Origin: Hymenolepis diminuta
Lineage: Eukaryota > Platyhelminthes > Cestoda > Cyclophyllidea > Hymenolepididae
Assembly: GCA_900708905.1 (NCBI GenBank)
Contig: CAADRB010000001.1
Span: 3,487,929 to 3,551,928, forward strand
DNA: 64,000 nucleotides
Direction: 5' to 3'
The position numbers and the translations under genes were made by a program. Below the pieces are notes generated by a model. It was not told the origin of the DNA, searched no databases, and saw nothing but the letters and a program-made list of their open reading frames with translations. This document shows positions 10,501-23,438 of this stretch, piece after piece (positions within the stretch are counted from its first letter, which is position 1; each line of letters opens with the position of its first letter).

Positions 10501-12018
10501 TTTATTCAAGTTAGCCACCAATAGAATTGAATATGCTTATCGTTAAAAATCGCAGAAAGATGTGAGAAATGATCCTACTGGGTCGAAGATTAAGGATGAC
10601 ATTCATTTATAAGACTTGAGAAGAGATTGTGCTACTTTTATAGTCGAAGACGCTATGACGCTTATCCACCACATTTAGGATAATTGAAAGGGCCATCAAT
10701 TGATCCAAAACCATTTACTTAGCTGAGTTAAATATTTTTTCCTATGTCATGTCTCGCACAGATAACTCAATAAGATAGCATTAAACACAATGTCAAGCTA
10801 TATTAAATGGGACACGACAACTATGGAAATAATTAACCTCACCCTGTCATCAAGTGTACCCCGTTTGTCTGTTCAAACAATTACATGATCTAGCCAATAC
10901 TTGTCTCTTTGCGCGTAGTTACAAATGTGATCATTTACAAGTGACATCATGTGCGAACAAAGTTTAAATAGACAAGACCAAGAGAGCAAAGATGGATGGC
11001 AAACGGGCAATAAAACATACCTTAACTTTCAGTTTGAAAAAACCTTCCTGTTCATTAATCGACTTTTCTATTGCTTCAATCGCCTCTTCCATTCTCGCAA
11101 TACCCTCAGCAACATCAAGAGTTTGCGTGGTCATCACATATTCAGGAGGAGCAATCAGATTAATCTAAAATCAGACTTTTTAGAAAGAAATGGGCACAGA
11201 GGACCTGTAAAGGCAGTAGAAAAATAAAACCTACATTAAAGGTAAACTTTTCATCACTGAAATCCAAACCAGTTCTAAGAGCACGCCGAACAGCATCAAT
11301 ACCTTCGTAAGTAAAGCAGGACACCTCAAAATCAGCACGAATTTTCGCAGTTACGGGCATTAGCCTGTGACGAATATCCTGCAGAAGCATTTCCTTAGTA
11401 GCATCATCAATATCGCACTCATCTAAAATGGTAGGATCCCTAATCAGGGCGTAAAGTATACATATGATAAAGAACATTAAGCGAAAGAGAGACCAAGATG
11501 CAATATCCACTTACTGAACAGCCCGCTTAAAAGCCTCATGAGAACCGCCTTGACCCGCATACTTTCTGTCGAAGTACCAGACAGTCTTAGCACACAAGTC
11601 TTCAAATTGACTATTTTCAGTGTAGCCAAGCTTTTCCGCGACATGTCGGACAATTTGATTGACCTAAGGAAAAGAATAGATTGAAGTGGATATAACTTAC
11701 GGCTTTCGCTTTGGCGAATCGATCATAACAGACCTTTATTTCATCAAAGGGCACCTGTCTCTTGGAAAGGTCGATGTAGCCCTTATCTGGATCAACACGA
11801 ATAACGATAACAATGTCACTGCGACCAACCCGAACGAGTTTATTAATAGAACGAATACGTCTTCTAGACAGTTCGCTATGGAGGATCATTCCGAGGGCAT
11901 TATTGTATTCCGGTAGATTAACATAGCTACCGCTGTTGGTAATGCTCTTTACAACAGCGACGACAACTTCATTTTCTACGGGAAATTCATTTTCGTAAAA
12001 ACGGCACGAAAGAGTCAT
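7591..12018 (-). CDS. EIF2S1: Eukaryotic initiation factor 2 subunit alpha, complete, 5 exons
   Basis: This is the alpha subunit of eIF2, which delivers initiator Met-tRNA to the 40S ribosome. Stress kinases phosphorylate it to shut down initiation. Exons on the minus strand: 12018-11701, 11663-11515, 11439-11235, 11164-11021 and 7860-7591. Introns are 37, 75, 70 and 3160 nt. The joined protein is 361 residues (human 315). The N-terminal S1/OB domain is well conserved and includes the kinase site [14 protein letters not shown], with the target Ser at residue 51 counting Met. The helical domain (VWYFDRKY) and the [19 protein letters not shown] core follow, then [12 protein letters not shown]. 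The last exon encodes a long Glu/Asp run (about 294-335) and a Lys-rich end. The acidic tail is a family trait, but its length and basic end are unusual. MFF lies 804 bp upstream on the same strand. Confidence 0.98.
7861..11020 (-). other. eIF2-alpha intron 4 (3160 nt) with three copies of a dispersed repeat
   Basis: The intron holds three copies of a family recognised by CAAGCACATTGCT and a following TAAACTAGC-like string: about 7890-8020, 8150-8340 and 9560-9740, all on the plus strand. Further copies are at 34525-34700 and 44770-44960. I see no coding exon or RNA gene in the rest. The remainder is AT-rich. Confidence 0.55.
9560..9740 (+). repeat. Dispersed repeat family CACCAAGCACATTGCT, representative copy
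   Basis: The copy begins near CCACCAAGCACATTGCTATT and runs through GTAAGACTAAACTAGCTACC to a segment with GTAGAAAAGTAGT. The same order of blocks occurs at 7890, 8150, 34525 and 44770 with much divergence. There is no ORF, so it is probably a non-autonomous element or a decayed non-coding part of a larger one. Confidence 0.5.
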
Positions 12019-12822
12019 CGCTTCGATTTGTGAAAGGCGCGCACACGTCGGCTAATTTAAAATCCATCAAAACGCATTGATATACCGAAATAACATTTTT
12101 TATATTCTTTTAAATGTATCACAATGTTTGATACAATTAAATATTTATTTTTTAAAAATAACATCATAGAAATATTTAAACTTAGTATCTCTTCTATCTA
12201 CTTATAAAAATAACATTATACCCCTTTCATCATTAATTTTAACAGGATCTTATTGCAATACAAATAAGTAATAAAATTACCAGTGGCTTCATTTAAATAA
12301 GTCAGTCGTTATAAATTCCTTACCTCCTTAATCTACAATAGTATTTGGAAGTTTTCAAAGACCCTTCTCCCTGCCGTGTAATAATGCCTATACGGGTATG
12401 ATAGCTTCATCACTATGACCGTGTTGTTGGCTAACCAGTAAGATGACCAACCTTTTACATCCACACTGCATGTGGGCAGAACAACTTACAAATGTAAGGA
12501 CAAGACCCCTACTGGGTTACTAATCCGCCCCAATTCCTTTTAGATCCAAACCTCAGTGTCGACAGTAAGCGACCCAGAATACGCCCTTGCCTAAGTATGA
12601 ACATGCGCGCGCGCCGACCCTCGCAACAAAGATAAATAGGACGATAACAATCCACTACTCTCTTTGCTATAATATACACAAGGACAACTATTTTAGGTAA
12701 GGGATGTGCGTTTTGGAATCTTCGTCCATCTACATAGCAACACCACCGGAGTGCGGGGAGATGATCGGATGTTTCCTTTTTTCACTCCCCACTGCTTCTC
12801 TGTACACAAAATTTGTGGGGTA
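12019..12822. other. Intergenic region between MFF and eIF2-alpha
   Basis: The 804 bp between the MFF stop and the eIF2-alpha start (both minus strand) must hold the eIF2-alpha promoter and the MFF 3' UTR. A short CpG-rich island, GCGCGCGCGCCGACCC, lies at about 12606-12621 in otherwise AT-rich DNA. I cannot identify a TATA box or poly(A) signal with confidence. Confidence 0.5.
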
Positions 12823-14906
12823 TCAATTTCGAAAAAATGGGCGACCAAGTTTGGTAAGGAAGTAGGCTCCAAGTAAGAGCAGGATGATAAGGTCACGACG
12901 TTGTTGTCGGGCCATGGTGGTTTCTAAGGCTGCTACACGAACAACCAACTCCTGTATTCGTGTCTCCATACCCTGTAAATCCTGTCCACTTGCTGCTGGT
13001 TTGGAAGGCGCCTCAGCAGTAGTATCAACTTCCACCAATGTTTTATCGTCATCTACAGTAACATTTGGACTGCCAAAGTGATCGCCACTAAAAATGAAAA
13101 ATATACATTACTATTAATAAGAATATAAGTAGAAGTATGGAGAGAAATTATAACCCGATTAGGTTCATAATGATTAATGGATCTAGTAAAATGAAAAAGG
13201 CGAGGATAACTTTGTGGGCATTAGTAGAGGTACCTAATAAAAAACGAGTAATATTCGGCTTTCTATAATTTTTTATAAAATCTAAACCTCTCGTTTTTAA
13301 ATCATTTAAATTTTATTCCAATCGCAGATAAAAAGATTTCATTACCCATAATGCTATTTCAATTTTTTCAGTGACGAAGGAAAAAAAATTGTATAGAGGA
13401 TTGGTACCTTGGAGCTGCCCTTACGAGCAACTGGCAGTCGACCACCTCTCTCCTTAACCAGGGTGGTTGAACACAAACACCACCGAATGTGAACCGCCGA
13501 CTTGGCAGACGCGCACACTGAGCTACCTTATTTCAAACTGCAATTGCAGTAATAATAATTATTATACATGAACTAAAAATCCAAGAGCCATTTAGTTGCT
13601 CCCTATTCAAAGTGAACTTCTTACTTAAGCTATTTTTCTCATCATGACGCAAATTCCCACATAAACTGTATGCCTACGTAGACTTGGTGACGTCTGTATA
13701 AGGAGCGTTATGATGCATTCGTATTCCAATCATCGTTTGCGCTGAAGTATTCAAACAATTCTTTGTACTCCATACTGCCTAATTTTTCCGTAAAAGTACA
13801 TTCTTTTCGCTTTATTCTACCTATATAAACAGACATATACGCATGGGCCATATCCAGGCCATCCATCCCGCAACTTCACCATAAACAAGTCACTCTCATT
13901 CTCCTGAGTTTTCTCTCTGCTTTCAACAAGACCCTTTAACCAACCATCTCTTTGTTCTCCATCTTGTTTTGTTGTGAGGATGGAAGGAAGTTAGAAGGGT
14001 GAAAGCTCAGCTAGACTCCTGTAGCCTCCAAGATAAATAAACTATCACTTAATAAAGCACAGCCAATTTACAATTTCATTAATCAAGATTCTGTATTGCT
14101 ATACCGTTCATTTGATGATTTATCAAGTCTGAAAATAAAAATTTTATACAAAAAAGGAGACCTTTTACTACAGACGTGTAGATTTAGTTTGTAGATAGAA
14201 GCAGAAAAAAATTAAATGTATAAAAAGGCAGAGAGAAAATAAGTCACTACCCATAGCTATTTCTCTTATATCAATTTGTTACGCACAGAAAAAATTTACA
14301 CCCTCATTTTTTTAAAAAGTGGAATGCGTGCTAATACTCCAGCTCAGAACAAATCCAGTTTTCAATAGATTCATTTATGAAAATGGAGAGTCAAATGAAA
14401 TCAAAGCTGCACGATTAAAAAAACTTACTTGAAAAGACTTAGATTGCTGTTTTCTTTACTGGTGCTCATAGGAGGATATTGGGACCGCTTAACACGATCG
14501 ATATCAGGATAGTCAACCTGACTCAAAACAATAGACTCGGGTGGAGATTCTAAACTTGGTCTTGAGACAGGGAGCTCTATATTTCAGGAAGAAATTTGGG
14601 ATTAGATGAGCGGATAAATGCAAAAATAGACATGTGAAATCATAAAGAAAATACAACGAAATGACCTGTAACTGTATCTAATGCTAAGAAATGAAGAAAA
14701 AATTAATTACCATATGGATACAAGACACTGTGGGATTGATTAGAGCCTGAGACGATGACCCCTGAAGGAGCCTTCAAAGCGGATATATTATCAGCAGATG
14801 AAAATTCCGGCATCGCGAGAGAAAGCCGACTTGGAACTTGCATTCGATTACTGATATCTGTTGCATAGTCCAAATCAATCATATTTATATTAAAATTTGC
14901 ATCCAT
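12823..14906 (-). CDS. MFF: Mitochondrial fission factor (Mff/Tango11), complete, 3 exons
   Basis: Mff is a tail-anchored receptor on mitochondria and peroxisomes that recruits the fission dynamin Drp1. Exons: 14906-14711, 14576-14429 and 13087-12823; joins keep frame and give 202 residues. Near the N-terminus, DYATDISNRMQVPSRLSLA (13-31) matches the first conserved Drp1-recruiting motif of the family (human YTEGISQRMRVP). A second, shorter block, GVIVSGSNQ, matches the human IVVAGNN region. The C-terminal part has a predicted coiled coil (about 153-177), then basic RR, a hydrophobic anchor (LIILLLLGAYFLTKL, about 181-195) and a short basic tail, as expected of a tail anchor. The linker is short compared with long vertebrate isoforms. 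The start is the first ATG with the family motif close behind it. Confidence 0.9.
13402..13530 (-). repeat. tRNA-derived SINE-like element in MFF intron 2
   Basis: On the minus strand the sequence starts GGTAGCTCAGTGTGCGCG, a good Pol III A-box. A B-box-like GCGGTTCACATTCGG follows about 20 bp later. The downstream part (CAGTTGCTCGTAAGGGC) is not tRNA-like. This is the layout of a tRNA-head SINE. No full cloverleaf forms, so a working tRNA gene is unlikely. Confidence 0.45.
13840..14045 (+). repeat. Dispersed repeat with pyrimidine-rich body, paired with 48545-48715
   Basis: The 3' part, GAAAGCTCAGCTAGACTC followed by a CCAAGATAAATAAACTA end, matches GATAGTTCAGCTAGACTT and CCAAGATAAAAAACTA near 48668-48708 in the FYVE-gene intron. 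Both are preceded by about 120 bp of C/T-rich sequence with TCTCTTTG/TCTCCC. This could be an LTR or a SINE tail. No coding part was found. Confidence 0.5.
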
Positions 14907-16734
14907 ATATACAGAAGGAACTATTTACAACATTTACTGTATGCACTTTTGGATCGTTTGGTATCTGGCTAATAGTGATCGCGTTAAGGTGAAAAAGATT
15001 GCACTTGGGTTCGTTGATATCTAGTAGTATTTAACATAAATACTATCTAAATTAATTTGTTTAAAATTACTTTTAACAAAATGCAAATTTATTCGTTAAT
15101 TGGTTGGTTAACTTATTTAATCACTGGAGCTAAACACTCTATTGGATCTAATGCAATTTTCATTTTGCATATTGACGAAACACAATAAATCTTAAATTGC
15201 ACATTAATAAAAATAGATATTCAGTTTGCATATTCTTTGAAAGTAAGTTACAGCTAAGCAGGAAATCGGCATTAAACACATTTGCATTTATTTTTCCAAA
15301 TTCGTTGGTTTTGCGAAGTTTTGCGTCAAATATTGGAATATTGTGAAAGATAATTCAAATTAAATTTAGGGCAATTGATTTGATGAGTTTTATTATCTAC
15401 TTGTTTCGCAGTGATACAACTAGTGATGTCTTAAATATGAAATAGCCTTGCAATTATTAAAGGTATATATTTTTTCCAGTTAATGCAATATTTCGCCTGA
15501 TGGTACCCAATAATTAAGATCGCTCAATTTTGTTTCGTAACTGAAGTCAAACATCAATTAAAGTTTAGTGTTGGTTTCAAGAATTCGAAATTTTTTCCTA
15601 ACAAAAATCTTGAAGGATGAATCCCTTCTTCTCCGTCATCCTTCTTACGTCATCCCTAATCATTACAAAATTTGGTTATCTTGTCTTTATAGTAATGTCT
15701 GTAAACTTTTAAACTTTCCTGACCCAAGCACTCCATAGACAAACATCGTGTGTCTTCAACTGGCCTATTTCTCATCGATCGGAAAAGGTAAGCATTACCT
15801 CGGACGATAGTAGCAGACACCGCTTAGTCGGCTTTGTTATTAACCAGTCCTGTCTGCACTGGCCCTTCCTTTCCCTACAATCGTCCCGACCAATTAAAGC
15901 ACGCATACAATTATGTCATTATGCGTGTCCTCACCCAAAGTGTCGATTATAAATAGCCTTCCATCAGACACACACACATACAGACACCGGGGATCCTAGC
16001 TCGTCAAACGCATCTCCCGTTGCTCAATCCTCTCCTCCAATTCTCTATTTTCCCTTGGGACTTTGTACTGAGGTTTGTTCAATACAACCTAGTCTATGCA
16101 ATCCTTGGTGTTCTTTCTTTCACTTGTTGTTAGCTATCTACCGCTTCAATCTAATCGTTATTTTGGCTGAGCAAGTACACAACAGCCACTCCAGAAATTT
16201 TAGACGATTAGGACACAAGTTGGAGATCTATTGAGTAGCGATACAAAATGAATAAGGTAGGTGATTGGGGTTGAGAATGTGACACTATCTATTGTCCTTA
16301 GTATATTATATTCAATTTGTCCGAGTATTGAAGAAATTATTGTAATACGGATAGGATATCAAACAGAGTGATAATAATTCAACTTCACCGGAGCCTAGAT
16401 CAACTGCATTGGTTAGCACATCAGTGATCAATTTATTGATGCCTCAATCAACAGAAATTAATTAAGTTTAAATGTATGCTATAATTGTTTATATTTTGGA
16501 CTTCACGCACTGAGAAAACACAATTTCGTAAGAAGATTAATTAAGGTTTTCTTAAAGGAAGCTTCTTTGATTAAAGAAGAACTATCGGGGCCAACGATTT
16601 ACTCGGTAATAATAAGCTTAAAGCTCTTCAGTCGTTAGACGCATCTTGTGTCAATGAATTTCTTTAATTCAATGTGAAAATTGTAAGTGAGTTCTATAAC
16701 AATCCCATTCAACATGAAACTTTTGTAAAGCGAT

Positions 16735-16990
16735 GTTATGATTTGCTCTTCTCTGTAGGATATTGTCACCGATTCTTAGATTCTCTAAGAAATTCCACTA
16801 GGTAAAAATCCAGTCCGACAATAACACAGTATAAAACGACTCAAATCACCATGTTAAAATGAGATATCGAATCTCTAGGTTGATTTATATTATCTCCAGT
16901 TTTACCCTTATTGTAAATGAATTTATTCGAATATAAAGGAATTAAAATGTGGGAAATAAGGAATTTTGCATGTAAGAATAATCTTGGGAA
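16735..16990 (-). repeat. Inverted repeat A, left copy (partner 27045-27262)
   Basis: The complement of this segment matches 27045-27262: TTTTAACATGGTGATTT, then GTCGGACTGGATTTT (GTCGAATTGGACTTTT in the partner), then AATTTCTTAGAGAAT, then AATATCCTACAGAGAAGAGC. The best core is about 120 bp, with weaker flanks to about 200 bp. Type unknown. Confidence 0.65.
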
Positions 16991-17226
16991 AAATATTTTT
17001 CTCTTGCATATAGCACTTGGTATGCGTGTTATCGTGATACTCACAAAAATAACATTGCAGATTAACCGAACGAAATTCTCCAATATATGTTTCAACGTGG
17101 CCGTGTGTTAAGATTAAAAGGTGTACTATTATGTAAGTATCGTTAACCGACCTTGTATTTGTTACTTATTCGGTTCTCCCGAAGAGAACAAATTTAGGTG
17201 CCTCATTTTCATAGTTGGTCTCTACT

Positions 17227-17525
17227 ATAGCCAGCAGATGTCTATCACATGACGATTGGAAATAATTGACTGGTGATAAGATCTCCCCACAGTTGGTCCC
17301 GCTGTGTGTTTGTGTATTTGCACATAGATACCTAAGCAGATGTCGATCATCACGCCGAGACACCGACAACGAGACATGACTGACGTCTAATAAAGAAATG
17401 TTTTGTATATAAACCTGATTTACCTATTAATAAACTGGGGTGGCTTGCCTGCCAACTCCGAACTGATCTGGTGACATGAGTGACTTGATTTATATCCATC
17501 TATTCGATGGATGGGATCCGTTATT
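17227..17525 (-). repeat. Inverted repeat B, left copy (partners 22725-23005 and 44588-44712)
   Basis: The complement carries CGCCAGATCAGTTCGGAG-like, TTTATTAATAGGTA, ACGTCAGTCATGTCTCGTTG, GTCGGTGTCTCGGC and ACATCTGCTGGCTATA blocks in the same order as 22725-23005. The last third also matches 44588-44712. Both long copies contain open frames over the same part, which is probably repeat sequence and not a gene. Confidence 0.7.
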
Positions 17526-20500
17526 ACAGTCTCTGGTCTCTCTGTTAGGTTGAGATTTTATTCAACATTCTGACCTTCTTAGACAAGTAATTCGATATCA
17601 AGGTTTGTGTTCTTGTTGATGAGCCAAAATTTCAGAAGTCATATAGCGGATTCGGACCTTACTTGATACAGAAAAATGTTCACGACAAAAAGAATCTGAT
17701 AATGACTGATTATCTATCGACCGCAGGTACCCGATTCCCAGCATCCGACAAATATGGGAAGCTCTCACTGCCAAGATACCTATTTCTCCAAGTATATCAA
17801 ATCATCGAGACTCCTCCATCCGAAGACAGTGCTAAAAATCACTATAAATCGTTATTCAGAAGTGCTTAATAGCGTTTAATTTTTGACTACTTAATGCTAT
17901 TTAAATTTCCATAACGTTAAATTGAACGGGGTCATATTTCATCACAGTATTATAATTTAACCTTTAAATCTGAAATTAATGGAAAAATAAAAACTAAAAA
18001 ATATATTGGTGGCGAAATTTGTAGTTTACTTAATTAATTTTTTTCTTAAATGGTTGTCCGCAGCACATTTCGCAAAAGATGCTGTTGACACAGACTCTTT
18101 ACCGTAAAGCGAGTTGAATGCAATTTACCAATATATTTACTACTTCAATAAAATGCTTCGATGGAAAAATAGTGTTTATTGTAATTGAATAGGATTGTGT
18201 ATGAGTTCGTAAACAAAATATTTTCCATTAAAATTACAACTAATGCGTTACAATTGTGAATTAATGGTAGAGTATGGCCGTCGTGATTCAGGTTGTTAGA
18301 AACAGCATAGTACAAAGTTCACTCTCTTCGATTGTCATCTTTCTGGAAAGCACTAGTTTAGTTAGATAATTAGCATCATTGAGGCATTTTCCCAATATTT
18401 GTCCCTTTGTTCTCCTTTTTACTGATAATAATGGGTGGCAGGGTTGATAAATAGGGGTATTTTAAATACCTGTTCATTTTCAAAGCAAAATCTATCCAGA
18501 AAAAAATAAAATAATCTAAATTTTTATTTTGAGTAAACTATAAATTTCTGGGTAAAATTTTGTGACAATTCTTTGCTTGACTCATCAACGTGGACTTGAT
18601 TGTAACAAGGCACAAATAAATAGAAATGACAAATGTGAGAAACGTATGTAGTATAAAGAATTGGATATTCCTCTGATAGAATGAACCTCAGAAGCTAGTT
18701 TCATGAAGATAGCTTTATTTAAATGGCAAATGAGGATATTTTCATTATTTGGATTGTTTGGCGATCGAGTAAACTGAGTCCGGTCACAATGTGCCCACAA
18801 CGCGGCTGAAGGTCATCGATTATCGATTTGTACCCACCTCTGCCTCACAATGACTCAGCTAAATTGCCTGTTTTATGCATATGTTGGTTTTAAAACACTC
18901 GATGTAAATGCCTGGTTCACACGCCCACCTCATCCTTCATTTTCCGTTTCTTCTTCTATCAAATTTCGGTTGCTATTTTACAGTAATAACCTGTCCTACT
19001 ATCAATTCTTGGCATTTTAATTAGGTAAATAAGGTTATCTATTGTTAATCTTAGCAATGATCCCTTCAAAATGGATATTCCTGATTCATATTCAAATATA
19101 GAATAATTATCGAAAACTATCCTTCAAAATTTGGCAAGTATTTTAATAACAAAAATTGCATTTGCAAACAAAATTTTTAAATATATCTCATAATGTTCCC
19201 CTTTTAAATTACATCAATTTTTAACTATGGAAAAGCCAACTGTTAAAAAGAAGGCGAAACTCCACCGCCCTAGTCATTTCCATGCTTCCGGTCATATTCC
19301 CTAAAATATTCAACAAAGCGGTTTTAGTAACAAAGAGAAAAATTTTTTTGATAATAACATATAAATTTAAAGATCGAATATACGGTGATTTGTTAGAATA
19401 AAGATAAAAAATTTTGTGATAAAAGACTTTATCCGTCGAAAAAGAATATAAGATTAAGCTTCATCATGGAAAAATTTTTTGAACTTTACTACGTTAAAAT
19501 CATATATACTGTCAAAAAATATTTTTATCTTTATTACCAGTATTACAATTTTTTATTGTAATAAAACACATAAATTCGTTTAAAAGTAAGTCCAACAAAA
19601 GATAAGGGGAATGAAAAAGGCAGAGAGAGCAGCGTCAAATTACCATAGAGTCATACTTCATTTGATTTTTGGACTTGGATTGTACAAATTTAATTAATGT
19701 GTAGTGTACGGTAGAATTCATACGTCATGAATAAGTACTCAGATTATCGAGAAAACTCTTGCTACGACATATAGTATTTTTTAAGAAGATTGATAAATCA
19801 GAACGCACTTACTTAAAATTGGGCAGTTTATATGATTTCACTTAACAGAGATGAGAAAAATAAACTTTCAATGAAGAAAAGCCGGTAAGCCATGATTATT
19901 CAAGACAATGTGATATTGATAAAAATGTTTGTGACACATCGACTACGAATATTGGAAATAATATGTAATGCAATATTGTCTGTAAATAGAAATGCAAACT
20001 TTCGTCCAACAAGATGAATGTGAAAAATGCTAATATTCATGTTGTTATAAAGTGCATTTAAGGCAAAATAACTTGAATATATGAGATTCTTCATTCGTGC
20101 TCTTTAGTCATGGTTTTCATGATAATTACCATCATCTAATGATTGATGATGATTGATATTATTATTTTCACAGATACTTTTATTTAAAGTGAATAATGGA
20201 TTCAATTCATTTTCATTTATGTTTAATTCAGACTAAATTATTTTCCTCTTAAAATTGGGATTAACAAAATATTGATTTTGAATGAGAATAAAATGGAACT
20301 GCGCCTTAAACAATTATCCAACAAAGTTTAAAACTTCGTAAATTAATGAACTTTTATATCCTTTATGCTAATTATTTAAAGTTAAAAGAAGACTTGAATT
20401 TCGGCCACTATTATTTTCTTACGAATTTCCAGTTTATTTTAGGTTTTCCGATAAAACACGTTTTATAAAACAAATTCTCGATTATAAATATCTATAGCAA

Positions 20501-20599
20501 ACATTAGGGAGGAAATTACAGTTCACCTTGAGTGAAATTTAGCGAACTGCGCTATATCAAAATACTCTTGCCCGTCTCATCTACGAGACTTGGGTTCTA

Positions 20600-20760
20600 A
20601 ATTGATGCAAGTAAGCCGAGATGGCATGACCAACCACACAACCCACTCGTACTATCATGAACACAAGCTAACTTATAAATTTGGGAGTCAGATGAACATT
20701 AGTACATCACAAAGTAAATTCTTGCCCTTCCGGGAATATGGACAAATTCCCTATCCCCTA
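20600..20760 (+). repeat. Direct repeat C, copy 1 (partner 22235-22420)
   Basis: Shared blocks in order are CATGAACAcaA, TGGGAGTCAgATG, ACATCAcAAA and AATATGGACAAAT, with indels in between. The 81-codon open frame at 20590-20835 lies across this repeat and is not preserved in the other copy, so I do not call it a gene. Confidence 0.5.
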
Positions 20761-22234
20761 ATCAGAAGAAAGTTAGGACTTCAATATCCTCTAGGGATGC
20801 GAGTAACTCAGTGCTTCTTAAATTCAAAAAAATAAGATACTTGGGGACACTTATTATTGGTCCCCCTCCCCCCGCCCCACCATTTCGCAACTAATTTGTC
20901 ACGTTTATTGTTATCCCTACTCAACTGCTTTCCCGAGATTAAAACTTGTGAATGCATTTTTAGTGTTATAAACAGCAACAATATTAACGACACAGTTACC
21001 TCACAGCTTCTTCATGATCAAAATAAAAAATGTCGCCATTTGCCTTTTCAACGAGGTCCTTAATGCAATTGAACATATCATTGAAGGAAAATCTTTTAGT
21101 GCAAAGTTCAAGGGCATCTTCAAACGTATCGTCGGCTAAAAATCTGCTCTATCAAATAATAAATAATTTTCTATAAAGGTAAATGTGAATGATTAAAGAT
21201 TTTATTGCTTTATTTAGTAGTGATGTATAAAAGTTGAAATAAAATAGCATTTGTAAATAAAATCAAGTAGTAACTGTAAAAATTTTATTAATTGCATATT
21301 ATAAATACTCACTATGTCATTCATTGTCAAAGTGGCCTTAACAGAGATTACAGTAGCAAATAAGATAAAATAAAAGATCATATTTTTTGCCATTGTTCCC
21401 TGAATGACGGGTGTATATATATACGAGAATATAAAAAGTGCAAACTTATAATAAACTTATTGTATCATAAATGTTGTATAGAATTAAAAACTCCGATACA
21501 GTTTTTGGATAATATTTACTTAAATACAAAGAAATCATACAAATTTAACAAACCAGTCATTTGCAACTTATAATAATGCACGTATAAAATACAATCGCCA
21601 ACTATAATAAATAAAATTTCTGTTATTATTGAAAAAATTTGAAAGCATTGAAACAAAATCTAAAATGGTTTTTTATTTATTAGGCTGATAATAACTCAGG
21701 AATTCTAAATAGCAAGAGTGCAGTTCAATAAGTGTCTGAGAACATTTTTGATAATTTTTTAGTTGTATAAAAGCTGTACGCATAACTAAAATAAGACTTA
21801 ATTTAATTAAATAATTAGCATCAGCAGTTTACTCAAATCAGTAAACAAAACAAAACAAATTCGTATCTTGCACTAAAGTTCAGTTTCTATTCCTAAATGG
21901 AAATGTATTTTTAATGAGTTGAAAGGCATAATAAGGTAGAAGTTTATTTAATTCAATACCTTTACGTTTGCGGACCATTTTTATAAAATTCTTCTTGAGA
22001 CAGTGTTAGAAATCGGGTTTAAAATATTAATCCCTGCGTCCAAGCAACTCCAAACAGCCTCACTTTCTCTTCCTAATAGAAATATTTCTCCTAATAACGT
22101 GCAAAATTAAATATGAGGGGAATATCTTACCATGCATGCAAAAAAAGCGGGTAAATTATTTTTTTATAGATTTGGATGGTAGCCAACTGTGCCACTTTCA
22201 TTTGCGGGCATTTGAAAGCAAAAATATGCAAATA

Positions 22235-22420
22235 AATTGAAGTGGAATGACTAGCCACGCATTTAGATCAAGGAGTTAATAAGCTGTAAATGTCATGAAC
22301 ATAATCCCACCCATGAGACTGGGAGTCAAATGTTGAAGGGAGAACACCCAGACATCAGAAATTGGACTTTTCCCTTATGATAATATGGACAAATGAATAC
22401 CCGCAGAATTCCAATTTGGG
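22235..22420 (+). repeat. Direct repeat C, copy 2
   Basis: This is the partner of 20600-20760 and lies about 300 bp upstream of the right copy of inverted repeat B. It has no open frame. Confidence 0.45.
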
Positions 22421-22724
22421 AAAAATGATGTAACAGCACCTTATTTGTTCACGTAATTTGCCTCTTTTGCAATTTCCCCTATTCAGATGCCTTCTCATGA
22501 CTACAACTTAGGCGGTAACGCTAAAAATAGATTTTAAATTAAAAAAAAATTTTGCCGATTAATATTACTCACACTTCTCCCAGCAGTTTGTTCAGTTGAA
22601 ACTAAAGTAACCCAGATTAATATGATGAAACATTCTTTGAAACTAAATCTGGCTCTCTGCCTAAACGTAATATAGGACAAAATATATAAACGATTGGTAA
22701 TTGTAATAACGTTAAGGGTCTATC

Positions 22725-23005
22725 AGGGCCACATCGATCGAATTGGTGGAATTTGTCGAGTCACCCATATCGCCAGATCAGTTCGGAGGTAGTAAACAAG
22801 TCACCCTCAATTTATTAATAGGTAGATTGGGTTCATATACAATCATTCCTTCGTTAGACGTCAGTCATGTCTCGTTGTCGGTGTCTCGGCATAATGATCG
22901 ACACCCTTTGGGCATTTGTGTACAAACACGCAAACACGACGGAGACCTTTTCGCAGGTCAATCATTTCTAATCGGCAGGTGCTGATAGACATCTGCTGGC
23001 TATAT
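22725..23005 (+). repeat. Inverted repeat B, right copy
   Basis: Opposite orientation to 17227-17525. Matches extend from CATCGATCGAATTG through AGTCACCCATATCGCCAGAT to ACATCTGCTGGCTATAT. The order of repeats here (B, then A at 27045) is the same as on the complement of the left side, but the B-A distance is about 4 kb, not a few hundred bases. Confidence 0.7.
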
Positions 23006-23429
23006 GAATAATTATTAAAATCCAATACTTGCTATAAAATAAGCTAAGTTAATGTGAAAATTCTGCGGTAGTTTTAACTACTTCAAAACATTTATTAACA
23101 AGGCTCCAATATTGTTAATTAAAAGGTATTTCCGATTAATTGAGATGGTTTGAGTAAAATATAAAAAAATCAAAGGGGTTAAACTTGAGGTATGTGGTAA
23201 ACAGTTGGAACAAATTAGGACGGTGTATTAATTACTGGTAATGTCTGTTAAATTGTAGTAAGTTAAAAATTATGACGTTATGATGTAGTATTTTATTTTC
23301 TCTAAACTTATAAATACTTAATTTTAGAGTATTCATGCTATTTACAGGGCAAAAACCCATTTCACTGTGAAAAAGCAGCTGAAATTGGTTAACAGTTCAA
23401 TAAATGATAGGGATGAGGGGGGGGGGGTA

Positions 23430-23438
23430 NNNNNNNNN
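23430..23438. other. Assembly gap (9 N) next to a G homopolymer
   Basis: Nine undetermined bases follow a run of about 12 G (23416-23427). The true sequence and length here are unknown. A poly-G tract of this kind is a common cause of sequencing failure. Confidence 0.95.

Noticed and set aside
13402..13530. Possible functional tRNA gene
   Set aside because: A- and B-box-like motifs are present, but no acceptor stem or plausible anticodon loop forms. A SINE head is more likely.
22743..22985. 80-codon plus-strand frame and a similar minus-strand frame at 17166-17369
   Set aside because: Both lie on copies of inverted repeat B. The similarity of their peptides reflects the repeat, and neither copy keeps the full frame.
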